Assembly: GCF_963966145.1 (NCBI RefSeq)
Contig: NC_091050.1
Coordinates: 992,001-1,056,000, forward strand
Source of the DNA: Tenebrio molitor
Taxonomy: Eukaryota > Arthropoda > Insecta > Coleoptera > Tenebrionidae
Length of the DNA: 64,000 nucleotides
Direction: 5' to 3'
Positions within the stretch are counted from its first letter, which is position 1. Each line of letters begins with the position of its first letter. Both the position numbers and the translations under genes were made by a program. Shown one piece after another: positions 9,478 to 21,530 of this stretch. The notes below the pieces were generated by a model. It searched no databases and was not told the DNA's origin. It saw only the letters and a list, made by a program, of their open reading frames with translations.

Positions 9478-10946
9478 TTATTGCAGGTTGTGAAAGAAAG
9501 CGCATGCTGATGTCGTGATCCTAATAATCTATATACACAAATAATAATAATCATTTGAAAATATTTCACCATAAACTTTTACCTTTCCAAAAAACTGATA
9601 ATCAATTGTGAGTAACTCTGGAACACCAACAAAAACGGGTTCTTGCAAGTTGTTTAGAAAGATCAGCAGAATTTTTCTGTTTTTGAGATTCCAACCAGTC
9701 CAAGAAGAGTTTAAGGCATTGTCATAAACATCTTCCGACTGACATGCAATGAAGAACATAACAAAATTACAGTAATACACCGAGCACAGTTGTTACCAAG
9801 TTAGTGATCATCTGTCCGCTATAAAAAGCCAACATTAAATTCATTACACCTCCTGATAGGGTAACAGAAATAAGCCCGAGATGAGCGGTCAGAGGAACGT
9901 CTTGTGACTCCTAGAAGTTGAATTATTATTATGTTGAAGGATTATCATTTTATTGATGTTTGGTACCGATTCTACGTTAAAAAAGGTGAAGAGCAAGCTG
10001 ATGAGCAAACTCCTAAGGTATTACTTGCAATTAAGGGTCTAGAAAGTGTATCGTTCATTTTTCTTTGAAACCTGCAACAAATAATAAAAGAAGAAAACAG
10101 AACCAACCGGCATTGTACGAGTGTATTACGTTACCTTTTCAAAAAAGAGTGTTGATAAATACAGACTTTAAGCATCTCAAAAATCTTGTTCTGGTAGTTT
10201 GCGTCTTCCAGCAGAACGTTATCATCTGCACCATCGTGATTAATGCGAAGGTTTTCCAAAACATTGTCGAGAAGATTAAAACGATCTTTTACTTTTAAAA
10301 TCAGATATATCAAAACGAAAGAATTGTGAACCATGGCGTAGCCCATCAGAGGGATCGTGGAGAAGTACAAGTTGCATAAAACATTAGACAAAGCTGGATT
10401 TTCCAACTTGTTAAAAAGGAGAACCGCGTAGAAAAGATCGCCATTTACGAAAGCGGCGTGCCAGTGAAGCGCACTTGCTAACAGCACGAGTGCCAAATTA
10501 AGAAGGGCACTCAACGCTATGATCCTGGTTTCGAGTTTTGGTTCTTGTTCGTATTTCCGATAAAATTTGTTTGTATTCCAAGTAATGTTTGTTATTTCTT
10601 TATGTAATGAGTAAACGTCGGGGACTACTACTACGCCCACGATAATTCCTAACAAACCCTGTAAACATATGAACTGTGTAGGATAGGGGATTAGGAGGAA
10701 TACAGTGGGACGACTCACCATTGTATAAATCATAAAGATTGTTACATATTTTATCAAGAAAATTCTATCGAAAGTTGCTACCAAGTGTCCTATTTGTATC
10801 AGATGAATAACGCTGTGAAAGAGAAGTACCAAAACCGATATCGCTTTAAAGAACTTATTTTTCATTATTTGAAAACTTAGTAAATATAACAAATTCGAAA
10901 AATTGTCAGCTACTAAAAATTTAGAAAGGTTTGCCTTCGAAAACAT
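9478..10946 (-). pseudogene. Odorant receptor OR1 (7tm_6), frameshifted
   Basis: Exons on the minus strand: 10946-10135, 10071-9967, 9910-9797, 9738-9583 and 9528-9478 (stop TAA). The product would be a seven-helix insect odorant receptor of about 415 aa, a ligand-gated cation channel subunit that pairs with Orco in sensory neurons. Family signs are the conserved C-terminal exon of 156 bases with SEDVYDNALNSSWTGWN and the final ACAFF stretch before the stop. Exon 2 is 105 bases against 109 in OR2 and OR3. Four bases (ATGA on the + strand) are missing near 10003, which shifts the frame and gives a stop about a dozen codons later. All other exons and splice sites remain open, so the gene died recently. 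Nearest relatives are OR3 and OR2 in this window. Confidence 0.8.
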
Positions 10947-11609
10947 TATGGTTCCGAAACTAGTGAATAAATTGTGGTCATTTCCAGGTTTCTGATATTT
11001 GATATTCTGTTAAATTGCAGTAATTTATAGGTTGATTTCGACGACAAAAGTAGATGAGAATTAGCCTGTTTGGATAAATTATTCAATTTACGTTTTATTT
11101 GAAGCAGTTCTAATAAACGACAAGCTTAAAGATTTCATTATGTTTCCTTTATTTCAAAGCTGTACAGAACTATTTTATCTAGGGTATTAAATTAAAAGAT
11201 AAAAACTATATAAGTATTTAGCCTTATTGTTAAGTAGGTATATTCCTCACGCGTTAAAATTATTACGCAAGTAAATTAAAACAACTAATAGAATATAATT
11301 ATTAATTAATTATACATAAGCTTCTGAAAAAAGATTGTTCATGTCTTTAAGGCTCATTGGTATCAATTCTTAGCTGTGTGATAAAATAAGGGTTACATTA
11401 CGTTCTTGTTTTCACTTTTTTAATTTTGATTTTTCGCGAAAATGTCAAAGAAACGCCAACGATGTGCTGTGTTAACCTAGAAAACAACTCTTCCATTTCG
11501 GCTAGGTTTATAGACATTTAAGCAACAATTCTCCCAGAGTAAGTGTAAAATGGATTTTACCATTGAAGATATGTGTGCATATTGTAAGAAGGATCAGATA
11601 TTTTTTTGC
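10947..11609. other. Gene-free stretch upstream of OR1
   Basis: Upstream region of OR1 and A/T-rich spacer. No further exon or repeat was recognised. Confidence 0.45.
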
Positions 11610-12135
11610 ATGTACCCACCGTAATTCCCAGCAAATCCTGTAAATACATATTTTTCCTAACACATCTGGGATTTCTGTATAGTTCGTAAAGGAGCACATT
11701 GAACTTCTTCCGAGTAATTTATTTTGTGGTACACGTAAAATATTCTTAACGAGTCATTTGTTTAGAATACGTGGCAAACATTATCACTGAAGAAATAACG
11801 AGTACCTACCTTGTAGTAGATTATACGTTCTTAATATTTAACACAGCGAACTAATGTTGATATTCCTTACAATATCATTAATGAACATAAATTAATCATT
11901 CATGGCGGATACAATACACACAACCAATTTTGTTTATTTAATGAACGTTATACCAAACGAAACTCAGATACATATTACACTAATTTATAAATTAGCAGAT
12001 TATATCATTAAGAGTAGAAGTGAGTCTTTTTATGGTAAGCGGGTAAGCCCATAGACCATAAACTGAACGCCAACTGAGCAAAGTACAAAAAGACCTTCTG
12101 CTCTGGGGGGTTAGGAGGAATACAGTGGGACGACA
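11610..12135 (-). pseudogene. Odorant receptor relic
   Basis: Two short stretches match OR1-3 exon 1 in the right order on the minus strand: 12135-12107 matches the segment coding RPTVFLLTP, and 11660-11610 matches the next segment (ATATGTATTTACAGGATTTG, coding the LQGLLGI region). Roughly 450 bases of unrelated sequence separate them. Too little remains for a gene. Confidence 0.5.
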
Positions 12136-12479
12136 GAAGACATATACTTACCATAAAAAATACTTTTTAGGCACCCTTTACTGAAAACCGTAATTTTACG
12201 TCGTCACAAGCGGACGAAAAGTAACTTTTTGTCGGACGCTAACCGTGGCGTCATCTGTTAGTCTGTTTAGTAAGTTAGCAACGAAACCGACAAAACTGAT
12301 AATTGTCCTGTCACCATAAATTATGTAAATAAATAATTGTATTGCAAAAAGTAAATTTCTAGTTTTGTTTTTCACATACAGTCGATTGCAAAAAAATCGA
12401 ATACATTAAGTCAGAAACAAAAGATTTACAATACATGTGTTAAAAATACGAAAATTGGAGCTCTTGATTTTTACGTTAT

Positions 12480-12680
12480 ACCTACTCGATTTTTGTACAT
12501 TTTTTGACTTTTTTTTTTAATTTTGTGGTAAGTATCATAAACAAAAAGAACGAAACCATTTAATATGATTTTTATTTTTATGCCCAAATTTTGTTTTAAA
12601 ATTACATTTTTCATACTGAAACCAGCGAACACGAGTTTGTATTATTTGGATATTGAATGGAACTTCATTTTGGACCTAAA
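12480..12680 (-). repeat. Duplicated 3' end of the zinc-finger gene
   Basis: About 200 bases match 14840-15020, the stop-codon region and 3' flank of the zinc-finger gene ZF1, at roughly 90% by eye (for example ACGAAACCATTTAATAT and GAACTTCATTTTGGACC against GAAACTTCATTTTGGACC). It sits directly downstream of OR2. It shows that zinc-finger and OR genes were copied together. Confidence 0.65.
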
Positions 12681-12790
12681 CATAAAACGATATAGATTTA
12701 TGCAATTATAATCTGCCAGAAAAGTAATTAGAGTCATGATTACATTTAATAAAGGTGTCGTACATTTCGGAGCATAACAAGATCTAGTTT

Positions 12791-14273
12791 TTATTGCAGG
12801 TTGTGAAAGAAAGCGCATGCTGATGTTGTGATCGTAATAATCTATGTACACAAATAATAATTACATATTTGAAAATATTTCACCATAAACTTTTACCTTT
12901 CCAAAAAACTGATAATCAATGGTGAGTAACTCTGGAACACCAACAAAAACGGGTTCTTGCAGGTTGCTTAGAAAGATCAGCAGAATTTTTCTGTTTTGGA
13001 GATTCCAACCAGTGTAAGAAGAGTTTAAGGCATTGTCATAAACATCTTCCGACTGACATGCAATGAAGAACATAACAAAATTACAGTAATACACCGAGCA
13101 CAATTGTTACCAGGTTAATGATCATCTGTCCGCTATAAAAAACCAACAAAAAAATCATTACACCTCCCGATAGGGTAACAGACCTAAGCCAGAAATAAGC
13201 GGTCAGAGGAACGTCTTGTGACTCCTAGAAGTTTAATTATTATGTTGAAGTATCATCATTTTATTGATGTTTAATACCAGTTCCACGTTAAAAAAGGTGA
13301 AAAGCACGCTGATGATGAAGCAAACTCCTAAGGTATTAATTGCAATTAGGGGTCGAGAAAGTGTACCGTTCATTTTTCTTTGAAACCTGCAACAAATAAT
13401 AAAAGAAGAAAACGGAACCAACCGGCAATGCAACAGTGGATTACGTTACCTTTTCAAAAAAGAGTGTTGATAGATACAGACTTTAAGCATCTCAAAAATC
13501 TTATTTTGGTTGTTTGCGTCTTCCAGCAGTACGTTATCATCTGCACCATCGTGATTAGTGCGAAGGTCTTCCAAAACGTTGTCGAGAAGATTAAAACGAT
13601 CTTTTACTTTTAAAATCAGATATATCACAAGGAAAGAATTGTGAACCATGGCGTAGCCCATCAGGGGTAACGTGGAGCAGTACAAGTGGCATAAAACATT
13701 AGACAAAGCTGGATTTTCCAACTTGTTAAAAAGGAGAACCGCGTAGAAAAGGTCACCATTTACGAAAGCGGCGTGCCAGTGAAGCGCACTTGCTAACAAC
13801 ACGAGTGCCAAATTGAGAAGAACACCCAATGCTATGATCCTGGTTTCGAGTTTTGGTCGTTCTTGTTCGTATTTCAGATCAAATTTTTTTGTATTCCAAG
13901 AAATATTTGTTATTTCTTTATGTAATGAGTAACAGTCGGGGATTACTGCTAAGCCCACGATAATTCCTAACAAACCCTGTAAACATATGAACTGTATAGG
14001 ATAGGGGGTTAGGAGGAATACAGTGGGACGACTCACCATTGTATAAACAATGAAGACGATTACATATTTTATCAGGAGAATTCTATCGAAAGTTGCTACC
14101 AAGTGTCCTATTTGTATCAGGTGAATAACGCTGTGAAAGAGAAGTACCATAACCGATATCGCTTTAAAGAACTTATTTTTCATTATTTGAAAACTTAGTC
14201 AATATAACAAATTTAAAAAATTGTCATCGAGAAAAAATTTCCAGCGATTTGTCTTGGAAAACATGGCCAACAT
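12791..14273 (-). pseudogene. Odorant receptor OR2 (7tm_6), early nonsense codon
   Basis: Exons on the minus strand: 14273-13450, 13386-13278, 13224-13111, 13052-12897 and 12841-12791. All five match OR3 in phase and length except for one extra codon in exon 1. In exon 1 a TGA at 14201-14199 replaces the Leu codon (TTA) found in OR1 and OR3, 25 codons after the start. Everything downstream is open, including the C-terminal SEDVYDNALNSS segment and the final exon. A start at the later ATG (14183) would give a protein lacking about 30 N-terminal residues, which in ORs precede or enter the first helix. It is either a very young pseudogene, a segregating null allele or an N-terminally shortened receptor. 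Confidence 0.78.
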
Positions 14274-14498
14274 CGTGACTCAACAACCAAGGAATGTAGA
14301 CATTTCACATTTGTCAGTGCATTTTTAATATTCAGTATTCCGTTATACGAGTATTTTGTGGTAGATAGCTTTATGATGATATTATAAATAAGTAGTAAAC
14401 AGTCGTTAATGGCGCAGGATATAATCAGACACAATTAATTAGTTTAATTAATGAGCGCAAACACTCGCTCCGCTTTTACATTACGAGCTTTATAATAT

Positions 14499-14634
14499 GT
14501 GTTCAGTTGAAAAGTCCATCAACTTGGCTTTGATCTTTGTCGCTATCTTTGTCTAACCACTTAATTTACAATGATGTTGTCTTTTAAAAAATAAAGTCAA
14601 AGCCAACTTGATGAACATTTCAATTGAACACTTG
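14499..14634. repeat. Small MITE with 40-base inverted ends
   Basis: The left arm TGTTCAGTTGAAAAGTCCAT and the inverted right arm TGTTCAATTGAAATGTTCAT continue into matching CAACTTGGCTTTGA and CAAGTTGGCTTTGA. About 135 bases, non-coding. It lies between OR2 and ZF1. Confidence 0.65.
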
Positions 14635-14985
14635 TTATGAGCAAATTTACTCCCTGATTGTATGAAGTAAAGCTGCTCTTTTTTCCCCTTGGGCAAAAAA
14701 ACTGCCAACTCAAGCTTTTAGACAACTTTTTTCCGTCGGCAAAAAAAGCATAATGTAGGCAACTTAACCTTTTATATGATGCATATTTATTTCATATTAA
14801 TTTTCCGAGAGTAACAATCATGCACTCCCGAGGTGCTTATGTTTTTTTTTGACTTTTTTTTTAATTTTGTGGTAAGTATCATGAACAAAAAGAACGAAAC
14901 CATTTAATATCATTTTTATTTTTATGTCCAAATTTTGTTTTAAAATTACATTTTTCACACTGAAATCACCGAACGCGAGTCTATA
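14635..14985. other. 3' flank of ZF1, no gene
   Basis: A/T-rich spacer. 14780-14845 matches the OR3 upstream region at 20790-20910, and 14840-14985 matches 12480-12640. Confidence 0.5.
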
Positions 14986-16683
14986 TTATTCGGATATTGA
15001 ATGAAACTTCATTTTGGACCGTTTGTTGAGTATTGAATGTTCAGCGATTTTATGATTGGCTGACACATGATTTTTTTGATGTTGAGTTAGGTAGTCCTTT
15101 CGTTTCGCTTTATATTCACATTTATCACAGCTGTACCACTGGCTGGCATCTGCTGAGAGATGACTTTTCTCATGTCGTTGTAAGTGATCCTTCCGTTTCG
15201 TCTTAAATTCGCATTTATCACAGCTTAACCATGGAAGAGCTGAGTGATGAGTATTCTTATGTCGCCACAGGTAACTCTTTCGTTTCGTCTTAAATTCGCA
15301 TTTATCACAGCTATGCCACTGGATGGCATCTGCTGAGAGATGGATTGTCTTATGTTGTCTAATGTACTTCTTATTTTTCGTTATGTATTTACATATATCA
15401 CATCTATACCACTGGACAGGATCCGCTGACAGATGAATTTTTTTATGCCGTATTAGGCGGTCCTCTCGCTTCGTCTCAAATTCGCATTTATCACAGCTGT
15501 AACACTGGACAGCATATGCTGGCAGATGCTTTTTCTCATGTCGCTTTAGGTACTCCTTTCGTTTCGCTTTAAATTCGCATTTATCACAGCTATACCACTC
15601 GCTGGCATCTGTTAAGAAATGAGTTGTCTCATGATATTTAATGTCTTTTTTACATTTCGCTTTGTATTCGCATTTATCACAGCTATACCACTGGGCCGCA
15701 TCTGCTGAGACATGAATTTTCTTATGTCGCCATAGGTTGCCCCTCCGAATCGTTCTATATTCGCACTTATCACAGCCATACCATTTAACAGAGTCATGAG
15801 AATTCTCATGTCGCCTTAAGTAACTCCTTCGTTTCGCCTTAAAATCGCATTTATCACATCTATACCACTGGATGGCATCTGCTGAGAGATGAACTGTCTT
15901 ATGATCGTAATGTTCTCTCTTATATTTCGTTTTGTATTGGCATTTATCACAGCTATACCACTGGACATTATCTGCTGACATATGATTTGTCTGATGTACT
16001 TTTAGGCCGCCCTTTCGTTTAGATTTATATTCGCATTTATCACAATTATACCACTGGACGTCATCTGTTGAGTGTTGAAGTTTCTTATGTCTGCGAAGAG
16101 TGCAATAACTTTTAGATTTAAACTGACATTCGGTGCAATGAAACCAGTGTACAGCTTCGAGAGTGGCATGTTTAAAGTTTAGGTGTTCCCTTAGATGATT
16201 TTTTGTTTTTCCTTTGTAATTGCAATGAAAACAACGAAATCTTTCCTTCTGGTGAAGTGACTGCTTTGCGGTCTGGTGTCTTTCCTTTGCCTTAAAGGAA
16301 CAACATTCCGATCGGTACCACTCCTCATCACTAACGTTCTCACATTCTTCTTCCGTATCAAAACATGAACTTTTCAAGTGTTTGATCCACAGTAAAACAG
16401 AATACGTTTCAAACGAGCACTTTTGACAAATGTAGCTATTCACTACAGTGTCATTTTTGGGTTGTTCTTGCACATAATCAGAGTCCTTTCTGTGATATTC
16501 CCTGATATGTTGTTTCAAAATTACCACAAGATCGGTTTCAAAATTGCAGTGCTTGCAGTAGTATTTTTCCAAATCGTTTCTTTCGCATCTGGATGATTTA
16601 AGCAACAACCGGCCTTTCGGGATACTCTCGTTATATTCTAAATTTGGCATTTTGATCTTATAATCTGAAAAATTTAATTTCAT
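14986..16683 (-). CDS. C2H2 zinc-finger protein ZF1 (about 14 fingers)
   Basis: A single open frame of 565 codons reads from ATG at 16683 to the stop at 14986. It holds an N-terminal pair of fingers (YYCKHCNFETDL and YICQKCSFETYS), a short acidic spacer, and then a run of some 12 tandem fingers of the type WYSCDKCEYKAKRK...H...H. Fingers are 28-30 residues apart and joined by linkers such as LSADAIQW, not the common TGEKP. The second N-terminal finger ends in Cys where the last His is expected. TTTTTCAG just after the first ATG could be a splice acceptor, so translation may instead start at the next Met, nine codons in. It probably acts in the nucleus on DNA or chromatin; no KRAB, ZAD or BTB domain is visible. 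It is a paralogue of ZF2 (51981-53726) and lacks the first finger that ZF2 has. Confidence 0.85.
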   Translation of the reverse strand: MKLNFSDYKIKMPNLEYNESIPKGRLLLKSSRCERNDLEKYYCKHCNFETDLVVILKQHIREYHRKDSDYVQEQPKNDTVVNSYICQKCSFETYSVLLWIKHLKSSCFDTEEECENVSDEEWYRSECCSFKAKERHQTAKQSLHQKERFRCFHCNYKGKTKNHLREHLNFKHATLEAVHWFHCTECQFKSKSYCTLRRHKKLQHSTDDVQWYNCDKCEYKSKRKGGLKVHQTNHMSADNVQWYSCDKCQYKTKYKREHYDHKTVHLSADAIQWYRCDKCDFKAKRRSYLRRHENSHDSVKWYGCDKCEYRTIRRGNLWRHKKIHVSADAAQWYSCDKCEYKAKCKKDIKYHETTHFLTDASEWYSCDKCEFKAKRKEYLKRHEKKHLPAYAVQCYSCDKCEFETKREDRLIRHKKIHLSADPVQWYRCDICKYITKNKKYIRQHKTIHLSADAIQWHSCDKCEFKTKRKSYLWRHKNTHHSALPWLSCDKCEFKTKRKDHLQRHEKSHLSADASQWYSCDKCEYKAKRKDYLTQHQKNHVSANHKIAEHSILNKRSKMKFHSISE

Positions 16684-16985
16684 GTCAATATAAAAAACTA
16701 CTCAAAATAATTTCAAAATATTCAAATCTTGTCTTATCTACTTGTAAATTTTGATCTGCTCAATCTACTGTACTATCGAGCGGTCAAATTAATTTGTAAT
16801 CGAGTCATCCAATAAACGCAGCGTTAAGTCTTGACAGTTGACATTTCAGGGAAACTATTGCAACGGTGGTTAATGTTGCAAAGAATTTAATTATTGTATA
16901 CCGAAAAGTTGCAATTAACAACAAAATTAGATTTTATTTGATGGGTCATTTATTCAAATCGCATAAAAAAATAAGCAAGACTCGA

Positions 16986-17380
16986 TTACAAACACGGCTT
17001 TCTAGATTAATAAGAGTCGAAGACGAGTCGAAGCCTCTAATAAATACGGCTGGTCGAGTTCCTTGAACTGTCTGTTCCTTCAAAAGCATAAGTAGGTATA
17101 GTAGCGCCCTCTATTAAAAAACGAAAAATATTTAAATTAAATGAATAAAAAATCGTATTAATGTTTGTTTTTTCTATCAATAATCTACTTTTCGAAGTAG
17201 TGTATGTAACATACAAATTACGATTCTTTTTAAAATGAGATTTGTACGCGGTTAAGCAGCCAAGTACACAAATGTATAGTGGCGCCCTCTCAGAAACAGT
17301 AAAAATGCTCGCAACTGATGAACTCGACCAGCCGTATTAGAAGCTTCGACTCTTATTAATCTAGGAAGCCGTGATTACAA
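16986..17380. repeat. TIR element with 60-75-base arms
   Basis: Arms 16986-17061 and 17319-17380 are inverted copies (TCTAGATTAATAAGAGTCGA against its complement, then CGGCTGGTCGAGTTC). Between them GTAGCGCCCTCT and GTGGCGCCCTCT occur as a direct pair. Non-coding, about 400 bases. It is a non-autonomous DNA element. Confidence 0.65.
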
Positions 17381-17385
17381 ATTTT

Positions 17386-19116
17386 CTTGATCACACGATC
17401 CTACAGTGGCGCAGGCACGGCTTTCGCTAATTATTATAACGTGCTCTACTTTTGTTTTATTTTTCAAAAATCATAATTATGTGATATTTGAGATACAAAT
17501 CAAGTACGTACTTACCATTAATTCTATCAGAACAGGAAATGAGTTTTTCACAGTCGCAGTGTATTCAGTGTTCGTATTTCTGTTTGGTTATCTATCACGT
17601 GGACGCACCCGATCACAAAACACCTGCAATGCAACCGTCATTAGGATTAGGGAACCAGAAATTGACCGAAAGTCACTGGATCTAGTGACTTTAATATGAC
17701 CCCTAGGAGTGAGGTTGCCAACCTTTCGCCATAATGGCGCTTCTTTTAAATTTAATCTCCTTATTGTATTTATTTATATCAAAGATCTAAATACATAAAA
17801 ACAAAAAAAATTTTTTTTATCATTACACATCGACCATAAGTTAAAGCATGTTTTACATTAGCTTTCTGTTAGTTTTGTAATGCTATAGCAATCGTTAATT
17901 ATTCCGTATTGAAATGTTTCGCCATTATTTGTGTATTGTAGGTCATCGACATTCCGTGGGTAATGTTTTGGCGGAAAAGTACGAAACAAAAAATTATAAG
18001 AATGTAAATATTTATCGATCCTACGTAGTATGTATTTTGTTGATAGTTTAATTACTATAAGAGGCCGTTCCGTTGGAAGAGTTTACAATGGGATTAAAAC
18101 GATTAACACATTTCACTTAAATTTTATTTGTCAAGGAATCGTGTATAGTGGTGTTTGGTCCCAACAAAAGGTATAAATAAATGAGCGAATTTAGTAAAAC
18201 ACTTTTGGTGGACGTTTGACTAACGTTTTGAATGAATGGTATTTGACTTGCGGCCCGTGAATTGATGACTAATAGATAAATGATAAATGTCTAAGCTGAA
18301 TTAATATCTCTCATTGGCGGTAGCCTCCCCGGACCGCGAGAGCCCAAAGTAACGAATAATGAATGAAAATGTTTTGAACAATTTTAGAATTGGTCGCCTT
18401 GGCGACAACGCTTTTCCCCGTATATTCGTAAGAAGATCACATATACCGCGATTAAGAATTTAAAACAAATTCTTGAGTTGAGTAATTAAATCTTGACTAC
18501 AATAATTAAAGTAGAAAAATTAGAGGAATAGGTAATTTACCTTGTAATTGTACAACACGTGGACACCAAAAATAACTGTTATCGGTACTGAACAGTGAAC
18601 ATAACTCGACTTTTCAAGATCACTCCCGGGTTAGAAAAGCAAAAGAGGCTCGCGTCATGGTTCCGCTTTCTCTCAAAGTAACATTATTTTGAAACCTAAA
18701 TTGGGCTTGAAACGCTCTTACGTAAGTGCCATGGCATGCACCCGCATTCCGTTGATCTGCCACTTCTAAGAATTGTTCTAATTAATTTGTAATCTTCATT
18801 CACTCTATCTCACTCACACGTCTGGTTTCTACGAATCTAAATGATGTTACTATTGTCCTTTTTTCTCTGTTTTCTACCAACCGTATTTATGTAATTTGAT
18901 ATTATGATTCCTTATGAGAACGATCGCAGAGTGAGTGTTTAAGCTTCTACCTGTGTTGGAGTTTCATCGGTCAGCATGATTGGTTTTTTCTTATGAAGAA
19001 TGTTGTGGCTGTGATTGCATTTACGGCATTTGTATGGTACAAATTTAGTTTCTCAACCTTTAACTGTATTTAATTCAAGCTGTATAGTTCCAAACAATTA
19101 ATATGTAGATACTTGT
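17386..19116. other. Gene-free stretch between ZF1 and OR3
   Basis: No ORF with family features and no splice-consistent exons were recognised. Sequence near 18310-18360 (GCGGTAGCCTCCCCGGACC) loosely resembles 23940-24020. Confidence 0.4.
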
Positions 19117-20598
19117 TTATTGAAAGCCGTAGAAGAAGGTACATCCTGATGTAATGGCGCTGACAATCTACCCATTTATAATTATAGTCAAATCACTTCA
19201 AATTATGTAATCATTGATTCTTACCCTTCCGAGAAACTGATAATCAAGTGTGAGTAACTCTGGAACACCAACAAAAACGGGTTCTTGCAAGTTACTTAGA
19301 AAGATCAGCAGAATTTTTCTGTTTTTGAGATTCCAACCAGTCCAAGAAGAGTTTAAGGCATTGTCATAAACATCTTCCGACTGACATGCAATGAAGAACA
19401 TAGCAAATTTACAGTAATACACTGAGTACAGTTGTTACCAAATTAATGATCATCTGTCCACTATAAAAAGCCAAAATTAAATTCATTACACCTCCCGATA
19501 GGGTAACAGAAATAAGCCAGAAATGAGCGGTCAGAGGAACGTCTTGTGAATCCTAGAAGTTTAATTATTATGTTGAAGGATCATCATTTTATTGATGTTT
19601 AGTACCGGTTCCAGGTTAAAAAAGGTGAAGAGTACGCTGATGATGAAGCAAACTCCTAAGGTATTAATTGCAATTAGGGGTCGAGAAAATATATCGTTCA
19701 TTTTTCTTTGAAACCTGCAGCAAATAATAAAAGAAGAAAACGGAACCAGCCGGCCATGTGCGAGTGGATTACGTTACCTTTTCAAAAAAGAGTGTTGATA
19801 GATACAGACTTTAAGCATCTCAAAAATCTTGTTCTGGTAGTTTGCGTCTTCCAGCAGTACGTTATCATCTGCACCATCGTGATTAGTGCGAAGGTCTTCC
19901 AAAACATTGTCGAGAAGATTAAAACGATCTTTTACTTTTAAAATAAGATATATCAAAACGAAAGAATTGTGAACCATGGCGTAGCCCATCAGTGGGATCG
20001 TGGAGAAGTACAAGTTGCATAAAACATTAGACAAAGCTGGATTTTCCAACTTGTTAAAAAGGAGAACCGCGTAGAAAAGGTCGCCATTTTCAAAAGCGCT
20101 GTGCCAGTGAAGCGCACTTGCTAACAGCACGAGTGCCAAATTAAGAAGAGCACCTAATGCTATGATCCTGGTTTCGAGCTTTGGTTCTTGTTCGTATTTC
20201 AGACCAAATTTCTTTGTATTCCAAGAAATATTTGTTATTTCTTTATGTAATGAGTAACTGTCGGGGATTACTGCTAGGCCCACGATAATTCCTAACAAAC
20301 CCTGTAAACATATGAACCGTATAGGATAGGGAGTTAGGAGGAATACAGTGGGACGACTCACCATTGTATAAACCATGAAAACGGTTACATACTTTATCAG
20401 GAGAATTCTATCGAAAGTTGCTACCAAGTGTCCTATTTGTATCAGATGAATAACGCTGTGAAAGAGAAGTACCATAACCGATATCGCTTTAAAGAACTTA
20501 TTTTTTATTATTTCAAAACTTAGTAAATATAACAAATTTAAAAAATTGTCATCAAGTAAAAATTTCCAGCGATTTGTCTTGGAAAACATGGCCAACAT
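19117..20598 (-). CDS. Odorant receptor OR3 (7tm_6), intact
   Basis: Five exons on the minus strand: 20598-19778, 19714-19606, 19552-19439, 19380-19225 and 19167-19117, 1251 coding bases, 416 aa, the normal size for insect ORs. Exon 1 holds most transmembrane helices; the last three exons carry the conserved OR C-terminus (SEDVYDNALNSSWTGWN, KILLIF, LQEPVF) and end in SGCTFFYGFQ. Introns are 50-60 bases. Phases are consistent throughout and no stop interrupts the frame. A second Met three codons in could also start it. Insect ORs are inverted seven-helix ion channel subunits used with Orco to detect odours; the ligand cannot be inferred. It is the only intact member of the OR1/OR2/OR3 group. 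Confidence 0.87.
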
Positions 20599-20950
20599 CG
20601 TGACTCAACAACCAAGGAATGTAGACATTTGTCAGTGCATTTTTAATGTTCAGTATTAGATTATATTTTGTGGTAGATAGCTTTATGATGATATTATAAA
20701 TAAGTAAATAGTCGTTAATGGCGCAGGATATAATTTGTTTAATTAATGAGCGCAAACACTCGCTCCGCTTTTACATTACGAGCCTAATATGTATGATGCA
20801 TATTTATTTCATATTAATTTTCTTTTTTATCCGAGGTGCAGTTTGGAGCCTGTTGGCGAAGCCCGAAGGTCCTACAGAGCACCGAGAGTAACAATCATGC
20901 ACTCCCGAGGTGCTTATACATGGTTTTTTCACGACCCAATAACAACATTT

Positions 20951-21090
20951 AGTTGCATTTATCACACTCGAACTTCTGGAAGTCTTCTTTGAACACATGT
21001 TTTGTATTTGTTGGGTGTCTCTTGGAATGATGTTTGCTTTTGTATTTGTACCAATATTTGTCACAAATAAACCAGTCCACAGCTACAGAG
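20951..21090 (-). pseudogene. Zinc-finger relic (one to two degenerate fingers)
   Basis: The minus strand reads ICDKYWYKYKSKHHSKRH followed by FECDKCN, a decayed finger of the ZF1/ZF2 type with the second knuckle Cys lost. An in-frame stop follows. It lies beside the OR3 upstream region, as ZF1 lies beside OR2. Confidence 0.6.
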
Positions 21091-21530
21091 ATGGTATATT
21101 GAAACAATAATAATCATAAAACAGAAATTTATTTTCCTGTATACATTGTACAGGTGACATTGAAATGCATCACAATGTGTAAACCATAGTATCTTCGATA
21201 AGCGAATAAACCGAAAATGTCGTTAAATATTTTCAATTCATAAAGTCCAATTTAACTTAATTCCATCCCGAAACGAGACGCTTCTGAAACCTAGCCGCAA
21301 AAACGCTTTAAAAACAGAGTGATGAAACCTTACTATGAATGAAATAGCTGAAAAACACTTTAAACACACAGACCCGCAAAAACGTGTAAGATAACTAAGA
21401 GTGAAAACCAAGTGAAGGAAAAAGTAAAGCAAAAACCATAAATAAACAGTAACATCCTTACAATTTGAAGAATTGTTCAAAGTGTCGGCTGTGATTTCTA
21501 ATACACACCTGTGCCCTTCTTTACCCTTCT

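Noticed and set aside
17406..17699. A 97-aa plus-strand ORF
   Set aside because: Low-complexity translation next to a TIR element with no supporting feature.
9478..20598. Gustatory receptors
   Set aside because: The C-terminal exon pattern (S-E-x-V-Y...W...N-x-K-x-LLxF...EP) is that of odorant receptors (7tm_6), and the gustatory TYhhhhhQF motif is absent.
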